Origin: Lachnoclostridium sp. UBA7122
GTDB lineage: Bacteria > Bacillota > Clostridia > Lachnospirales > Lachnospiraceae
Direction: 5' to 3'
Assembly: GCA_002493085.1 (NCBI GenBank)
Contig: DKXQ01000142.1
Coordinates: 1-11,071 of the forward strand
DNA: 11,071 bases
Shown here: positions 7,074 through 11,071 of the stretch, piece after piece
Numbering within the stretch: position 1 is the first letter of the stretch
How the letters are laid out: every line of letters begins with the position of its first letter
Notes under the pieces: model-generated
Databases searched by the model: none
Seen by the model: the letters and a program-made list of their open reading frames with translations, nothing else
Told to the model about the DNA's origin: nothing
Made by a program: the position numbers and the translations under genes

Positions 7074-8561
7074 ATGAAACAGAAAGAGAACCATACAATA
7101 TTTTGGATAAAAGCCATTCTCTGGCTGCTGCTGGTTATATTTATTTTTACAATAGCATCAAGGGCAGCAGACTCATTTACAATTGCAAAAGTAAGTATTG
7201 AGAACCCATCTGCCAGGAAAATCCAGTACAACATACAAATCCAGGGCAGAGTTGTAAAAAACCGTGAACTGCCAGTAATTACACAGCCAGATATTCTTAT
7301 AAAAAGCATACTGGTTAATGAGGGACAGCGTGTGCAAAAAGGCGCTGTACTGGCAAAACTGGATATTGCAAGCTTAAATGAATGTATAAACAGCATAGAA
7401 AGTGAAAAGAAAATACTCAGACTGCAAAATAAAGATTTACTGGCAAACAGGGAACAGGCAGAAGCACAGCGCAACAGAAATATTGCAAGAGCAGAGCAGG
7501 ACCTTACACAGGTACAAATACAAAATAAAGAAGCTGTTTTACTTGCAGAAAAAGAACTGGACAGGGCACAAAAGGCTTTAGAAAAACAGAAGACAAAGCT
7601 TTATAAGCTTAAACAAAAACTTGACACTGCAAGAAAGAAAAACAGACAGGATATAAGCAGCATACTAGCAAAGAAAAAAGAACAGGAAAGCCTTGTCAGC
7701 GCATTTAAAGATGATGTATCAGTGAAAAAGAAAGCCTTAACTGCTGCACGGCAGACTAAAAAATCAGAGGAAAAGGCAGCAGAAAGGGAAGTACATGATG
7801 CATATTCAGAGCTTTCTTCTGATAGCTCTATAGACATCAATAATATTTCTATTAACAATTATAATATCCAGTTAAAAAAGTTAAAGAAATTAAAAGCACA
7901 GAAAGGCAAAGTATGTGCGCCAGCAGGAGGCATAATAACAGCACTTATGATTACAGTTGGACAGAAAACACCAGACACGGCAATTTTTACAATGACAGAT
8001 GACAGCGCAGGGTTAAAATTTATAGGCCAGATGGATGCAGAAGATGCCAGATATGTATCAGCAGGGGATACAGTTTCTTTAAAACTAGCAGATAAAAATA
8101 TAAATGATATCCATATTACATCTATAGAAACTGATGAAAGCAGGGAATTTCTAAATGTAACAGCCCTGCTGCCTGCAAAGATGTCTTCAATAGGTGAGAG
8201 TGCTGTAATGGAAGCAGTACAGATGTCAGGCAATTATAACTGTACTGTGCCAGCCACAGCCGTTTACCAGGAAGACAGCAAGAATTATGTGCTTGTTGCA
8301 GAAGTTGAAAACACAATTATGGGCAGCCAGGACATAGCAAGAAAAGTAGAAGTGGAAGTACTTGAAAAAAATAATTTATATGCAGCACTGGACCCGGACA
8401 CACTGGCCAATGACAGCCAGGTTATTATAAATACAGACCGTTATGTAAATCCAGGGGACAGGATACGCATAAAGTCAAGCGGATATTCGCAATCCGCTTC
8501 GCTACTTGCTCATAACCTCATGCTGTCGCAGCTTTTCAGTGGGAGCTTGTACTCCCACTGA
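7074..8561 (+). CDS. HlyD/MacA-family membrane fusion (adaptor) protein
   Basis: This 495-residue single-span protein is the adaptor component of export systems. A membrane anchor spans about residues 10-28. The first lipoyl half-motif is at about 65-98 (ILVNEGQRVQKGAVLAKLD). A long charged, heptad-like helical hairpin follows at about 99-273. The second lipoyl half is at about 278-308 (GKVCAPAGGIITALMITVG), followed by beta-barrel sequence ending NPGDRIRIK. In Gram-positive bacteria such adaptors usually partner with a MacB-like ABC exporter; the MacB-like gene next door fits. AGGAG at 7061-7065 gives the start. The last 27 or so residues, after RIRIK, are translated from a hairpin-rich element and resemble no adaptor C-terminus, so the native stop was probably lost or replaced. 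Placing it behind importer permeases is unusual. Confidence 0.85.
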   Translation: MKQKENHTIFWIKAILWLLLVIFIFTIASRAADSFTIAKVSIENPSARKIQYNIQIQGRVVKNRELPVITQPDILIKSILVNEGQRVQKGAVLAKLDIASLNECINSIESEKKILRLQNKDLLANREQAEAQRNRNIARAEQDLTQVQIQNKEAVLLAEKELDRAQKALEKQKTKLYKLKQKLDTARKKNRQDISSILAKKKEQESLVSAFKDDVSVKKKALTAARQTKKSEEKAAEREVHDAYSELSSDSSIDINNISINNYNIQLKKLKKLKAQKGKVCAPAGGIITALMITVGQKTPDTAIFTMTDDSAGLKFIGQMDAEDARYVSAGDTVSLKLADKNINDIHITSIETDESREFLNVTALLPAKMSSIGESAVMEAVQMSGNYNCTVPATAVYQEDSKNYVLVAEVENTIMGSQDIARKVEVEVLEKNNLYAALDPDTLANDSQVIINTDRYVNPGDRIRIKSSGYSQSASLLAHNLMLSQLFSGSLYSH

Positions 8562-8640
8562 AACAAGTAAGTCCCTACCCATCGCTTATGTTTCTGCAAC
8601 ATAGAAGCGTGTATTTTAAAGGGCTTACTTGATGAGGTTA
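8477..8640 (+). other. multi-hairpin structured element (nested perfect inverted repeats)
   Basis: The stretch is almost wholly made of complementary arms. A 5' hairpin AAGCGGAT/ATCCGCTT lies at 8477-8484 and 8492-8499. An outer stem TAACCTCAT/ATGAGGTTA (8513-8521 with 8632-8640) encloses three more helices: GCTG/CAGC (8522-8525 with 8529-8532), a perfect 12 bp hairpin TTTCAGTGGGAG/CTCCCACTGAAA (8534-8545 with 8552-8563), and CAAGTAAG-CCCT/AGGGCTTACTTG (8564-8576 with 8620-8631, one bulged T). The last stem holds a further CGCTTATGTT/AACAT-AAGCG hairpin (8583-8609). The helices abut with almost no unpaired bases, as in a four-way junction. It may be a small repeat or a passive transposon derivative, or a processed or regulatory RNA; I do not recognise it. 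Only the pairings are seen directly. Confidence 0.6.
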
Positions 8641-9576
8641 AAATACAGACTGGAGGCAGAAAAAATAGTGAATAAAAAAACAGTTATTTTTGAATGGATT
8701 ATAATAGTATTTTACTTTTTATTATCTATTATTTTCTTAGTGACAGGACTGGTCTTTTTCAATAAAGGAAGCAGTTATTTTAATAATCTGGTATTTGCCA
8801 TAAAAGATGAAAACGGTGGGGAATTAGCCAAATCTGCGTCAGAACAGGAAAATACAGCTTTTTCTTTTACAGCGTGGACAGAACTTAAAAATGAATATGC
8901 ATCAGATGCATCTGGCACACGACGATGTAATACGGATATTATATTTATATGTGGCTCTTCACACTCTCTGCTGCCATTTGGAAAAAATATCCCTATTGAA
9001 GATAAAAAAGGATGCATAGCTGGCAGCAAAGTTGTAGAAAAATTATTTGGAACCCATAATGCAGAGGGCATGGAAATTTTATGGAATAATAACAGATGGG
9101 TTATAAGGCAGGTTGTAAAAGAACCTTCGGATTTACTTCTGGTACAGGCATCAGGATTAACAGATAAAATTAGCTTTGATAAAATCAGCGTTGCATTGCC
9201 GGAAAGTACTGATAAAAAACTGGCAGGAGAAAAACTGGCCAGTTATTATGGAATTACAGGATATCCATTAAGATGGGACTATCTATATGGAATTGGCTGG
9301 TTAAGGGAAATAGTACCTGGCAAATGGTCTGACTTTGATGGATGGAAGCAGAATATGCAGGAATATAAAAAAGCTGTGGATATCATAAAAAATACAGAAA
9401 AAAGTACAATAGAAACAACAGGTTTAAGCTATAAAAGAAAAGGATACTGGATGGTTATTGCAGGAATAATATTATTAGCAGCAGGAAGCTTTAAGATAGT
9501 TTCAAAGATTCCAGTCCGCAATAAAAATTTTTTATTAAAAACTGGAAAAAAGTACTTGCATTTTTTCAAAATATAG
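8632..9576 (+). CDS. MacB/FtsX-like membrane protein (half-permease), probable export component
   Basis: This 314-residue protein has one span at about residues 22-43, an extracytoplasmic region of about 225 residues, a second span at about 271-292 and a short basic tail. The middle of the external region (LPFGKNIPIED, then GSKVVEKLFG and a G-x-EILW...WVIRQVVKEP run) resembles the MacB periplasmic core domain. A complete MacB/FtsX permease has four spans, with two more after the external domain, so this looks like an N-terminal half or a reduced relative. ATG 8632 (AAAGGG 8 bases upstream) gives the family-like MRLKYRL start but lies inside the hairpin element. A GTG at 8668 with TGGAGG at 8651-8656 is a good alternative (302 residues). 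With the preceding adaptor it would form the exporter-like part of the operon. No ATPase follows. The family assignment is tentative. Confidence 0.6.
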   Translation: MRLKYRLEAEKIVNKKTVIFEWIIIVFYFLLSIIFLVTGLVFFNKGSSYFNNLVFAIKDENGGELAKSASEQENTAFSFTAWTELKNEYASDASGTRRCNTDIIFICGSSHSLLPFGKNIPIEDKKGCIAGSKVVEKLFGTHNAEGMEILWNNNRWVIRQVVKEPSDLLLVQASGLTDKISFDKISVALPESTDKKLAGEKLASYYGITGYPLRWDYLYGIGWLREIVPGKWSDFDGWKQNMQEYKKAVDIIKNTEKSTIETTGLSYKRKGYWMVIAGIILLAAGSFKIVSKIPVRNKNFLLKTGKKYLHFFKI

Positions 9577-9584
9577 TGTATAGT
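9556..9584 (+). promoter_or_regulatory. candidate upstream promoter before tRNA-Glu
   Basis: TTGCAT, a 17-base spacer and TATAGT form a good sigma-A-type promoter that overlaps the last codons of the MacB-like gene. It would start transcription near 9591 and produce a tRNA precursor with a leader of about 45 bases. Confidence 0.4.
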
Positions 9585-9598
9585 GGTTATTGTTGGTG

Positions 9599-9628
9599 TT
9601 GACAAGTAATATACACCTAAACTATAAC
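9599..9628 (+). promoter_or_regulatory. sigma-A-type promoter of tRNA-Glu
   Basis: A perfect TTGACA at 9599-9604, an 18-base spacer and TATAAC at 9623-9628 place the start of transcription at about 9635, only a few bases before the mature tRNA. This is the more likely main promoter of the tRNA gene. Confidence 0.6.
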
Positions 9629-9637
9629 TTAATATCT

Positions 9638-9712
9638 GGTCTGTTGGTCAAGCGGCTAAGACGTCGCCCTCTCACGGCGAAAACAGGGGTTCGATTCCCC
9701 TACAGACTGTCA
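9638..9712 (+). tRNA. tRNA-Glu (anticodon CUC)
   Basis: A full cloverleaf is visible. The acceptor arms are GGTCTGT and ACAGACT (first pair G-U). The D arm has GTC/GAC. The anticodon stem TCGCC/GGCGA encloses loop CTCTCAC, giving anticodon CTC at 9670-9672, which reads GAG. The variable loop is four bases, and the T arm AGGGG/CCCCT has loop TTCGATT. The discriminator is G at 9709. The next three bases are TCA rather than CCA, so the CCA end must be added or repaired after processing. The gene stands alone, with its own promoter and terminator. Confidence 0.95.
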
Positions 9713-9740
9713 CTGTTTATTATGAACAGCCCAACCCATT

Positions 9741-9780
9741 AAAAACCTGCGGGACAGCTCTCCTGTGGGTTTTTCTTTAT
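9741..9780 (+). terminator. Rho-independent terminator after tRNA-Glu
   Basis: AACCTGCGGGA pairs with TCCTGTGGGTT (11 bp with three G-U pairs) around loop CAGCTC and is followed by a T-rich tract TTTTTCTTTATTTT. The A-rich 5' flank extends the stem with the T tract. It closes the tRNA unit. Confidence 0.75.
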
Positions 9781-10068
9781 TTTATGGGGGTTTGCGGGCT
9801 CTGATACATGGCAGGGGGTAATTCTGTTAAAGTACATTCCAGGGCATTTAAAAGATAAAAAGATAGATCAACTGTATATACTTAAAGGTAAAACAGGAGG
9901 GGAGAAGAAAATGATATGGCTACAATTCCTCTGTATTTAGCAGATCAAAATGTAATTTGATTTAGAAAATAATTTAAAGAATATATCATTTTTCTAATGC
10001 GAATAAGATTAATGAGAAAATAGAAATGTACAAATTATATTTAGTTTAGCAGGAGATAGGAGATAATT
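9781..10068. other. intergenic stretch with a strong ribosome binding site but only broken or tiny frames
   Basis: No sizeable gene is present. AGGAGGGGAG at 9896-9905 is an unusually strong ribosome binding site. It precedes ATG 9911 (a 9-residue frame, MIWLQFLCI) and ATG 9916 (MATIPLYLADQNVI, 14 residues, stop at 9958-9960). A +1 shift just before that stop would continue with DLENNLKNISFF, so this may be the start of a decayed gene. I see no riboswitch, convincing promoter or repeat in the rest. Confidence 0.4.
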
Positions 10069-10317
10069 ATGAAGCAAATGAATGTTTTTAGTAACAGAGC
10101 TAAAGATGATTATAAAGAGTTTTATCTTTTAAATAAGAATAAACTGCTTGCTAAGTTCCATGTGGAAGGTTCTGGTGTTTTGGAAGGCATTGAGATTGAT
10201 GAACAGTTTGAAAAAATGCCTGGTTGGATAGGAAATTTAAAGGCATTTATTTTAAACCGGCGTGCACCAAAGAAAAGAAAAAATAATGAATATATTACTA
10301 ATTTTTTGCCTGTTTAA
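10069..10317 (+). CDS. small hypothetical protein, weak resemblance to HipA N-terminal region
   Basis: This is an 82-residue soluble, basic protein with no signal peptide or membrane span. TAGGAGA just before ATG 10069 is a good ribosome binding site, and the frame is intact. I do not recognise it with confidence. The layout of a short strand (NKNKLLAKFHVEG) followed later by a tryptophan helix and FILNRRAPKKRK recalls the L-x2-W...R-x-IP-x2-R pattern seen near the N-termini of HipA-like kinases, and of small HipS-type proteins. That would make it a toxin-antitoxin remnant, but the similarity is from memory and loose. No kinase gene follows; a broken IS4 transposase begins right behind it. 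It could equally be an orphan or a truncated gene. Confidence 0.5.
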   Translation: MKQMNVFSNRAKDDYKEFYLLNKNKLLAKFHVEGSGVLEGIEIDEQFEKMPGWIGNLKAFILNRRAPKKRKNNEYITNFLPV

Positions 10318-10335
10318 ATGTAGCATTCAAACAGG
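10309..10335 (+). repeat. inverted repeat at the junction of the small ORF and the transposase remnant
   Basis: CCTGTTT (10309-10315) and AAACAGG (10329-10335) are perfect 7 bp arms around a 13-base loop covering the end of the small ORF. There is no following T tract, so it is a poor terminator. It could be part of an old insertion boundary or chance. Confidence 0.3.
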
Positions 10336-11009
10336 TACAGACTTTCAGCCGTTGATGGAAGCAAGGTAAATTTGCCCTGCAATAAAAAAACTAATGGAAA
10401 TATATGGATGCCAGAAATCAACTAATAGTCTTATACAATCATTAGTTTCCTGTCCCACAGATGTTCTTAATAATGTTATTCTTGATGGGATTATGGCATT
10501 ATGTAATGGGAATGGACGTTAACTAGCAAAACAACATATTCTTAATCTGTCGAAAATAAAAACAGATAAAGATATAATACTCTTTGACCTCCTTTAGCAG
10601 AACTTATTCAATACATTGACCAGACAGGTTTTAAATATATTATGCGCTGTAGTACAGGTTTTGTTGCCAGCATTAACAAAAAAAGTTCACAAATGATGAT
10701 ATTATTAAGCATAAATTTAAGAAAAATGGAAAAGAAGTAACTTTTCGTGTACTTAGGTTTTCTATTTCTGATAATACTACTGAAATACTGGCAACAAATA
10801 TTTTTGAGGAATTTAGCATCAGTAATTTTAAAGAACTTTATAACATGCGCTGGGGTATTGAAAAAACATATAACTGCATAAAAAATAAATTTGGTCTTGA
10901 AAGTTTTTCAGGAACAAAACCTGTTTGTATATTACAAGATTTCTATGCCAATTTATATCTGTATAATGCCTTGGCAATGTTAATGTATGAAAATAAATTT
11001 GTCGTATGA
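10336..11009 (+). pseudogene. broken IS4-family transposase
   Basis: Translations in successive frames give consecutive pieces of one DDE transposase. YRLSAVDGSKVNLP carries the first Asp (10354-10356). DVLNNVILDGIMALCNGNG, an in-frame stop, then LAKQHILNLSKIKTDKDIILFD carries the second Asp (10586-10588). LAELIQYIDQTGFKYIMRC follows in another frame. A last frame from 10692 carries the IS4 signature Y-x2-R-x3-E-x6-K (YNMRWGIEKTYNCIK, 10839-10883) and runs to a TGA at 11007-11009. The RGY expected after the second Asp is missing, consistent with a small deletion there. At least three frame changes and several stops are present, and the N-terminal hundred or so residues are not found, so it cannot make an active enzyme. 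No terminal inverted repeats or target duplication could be recognised. Confidence 0.88.
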
Positions 11010-11071
11010 GGTCATTCCCTTGTTGATTTATTGTAGCAAATTTATTATATACACCACTTTACAACTTTTTT
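11010..11071. other. tail after the transposase remnant
   Basis: The 62 AT-rich bases contain no frame or clear hairpin. They may include the right end of the decayed insertion sequence, but the partner end is not visible. Confidence 0.3.

Noticed and set aside
9781..9895. Riboswitch or other leader RNA ahead of the strong ribosome binding site
   Set aside because: No recognisable conserved core or stable nested stems were found in this AT-rich stretch.
10069..10356. Small ORF as the N-terminus of the IS4 transposase, since both are in the same frame
   Set aside because: Its sequence lacks the features expected of IS4 N-termini, and two stop codons separate it from the first catalytic Asp segment; shared frame is probably coincidence.
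1..11071. CRISPR array
   Set aside because: No set of regularly spaced 25-40 base direct repeats was seen; the only phased repeats are the 7-base boxes at 2838-2896.

Overview
The window reads as a low-GC Clostridia chromosome segment, most likely Lachnospiraceae. This is inferred from the AT-rich codon use, strong GGAGG ribosome binding sites, sugar-type ABC operons built around a lipoprotein binding protein, and a clostridial-style tRNA-Glu whose 3' CCA is not fully encoded. I cannot name the species.

Left part (1-2760): a + strand iron-sulfur flavoprotein gene (137-754) converges on, and overlaps by 11 bp, a - strand two-component operon made of an OmpR/PhoB-type response regulator (2760-2086) followed 28 bp later by its membrane histidine kinase (2057-744).

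Centre (2761-9576): divergent from the two-component system is an apparent five-gene + strand operon. It holds a lipoprotein with an Asp-box (propeller-like) N-terminal half and a solute-binding C-terminal half, two MalF/MalG-type permeases, an HlyD/MacA-type adaptor, and a membrane protein like half of a MacB/FtsX permease. No ATPase gene is present for either the importer-like or the exporter-like part. Between the divergent units lie five TTTAAA-centred boxes, most at 11-12 bp steps, which fit a PhoB-family regulator binding array. I infer that the two-component system controls the transporter operon. Between the adaptor and the MacB-like gene (about 8477-8640) sits a dense set of nested perfect inverted repeats that would fold into a multi-way junction. 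The adaptor reading frame ends inside it and the next gene starts inside it.

Right part (9577-11071): a tRNA-Glu(CUC) gene with its own promoter and terminator, then about 1.3 kb of mostly decayed DNA. This contains a short intact ORF (10069-10317) with weak resemblance to HipA N-terminal regions, and a broken IS4-family transposase. The transposase still shows its YREK signature but has stops and changes of frame.
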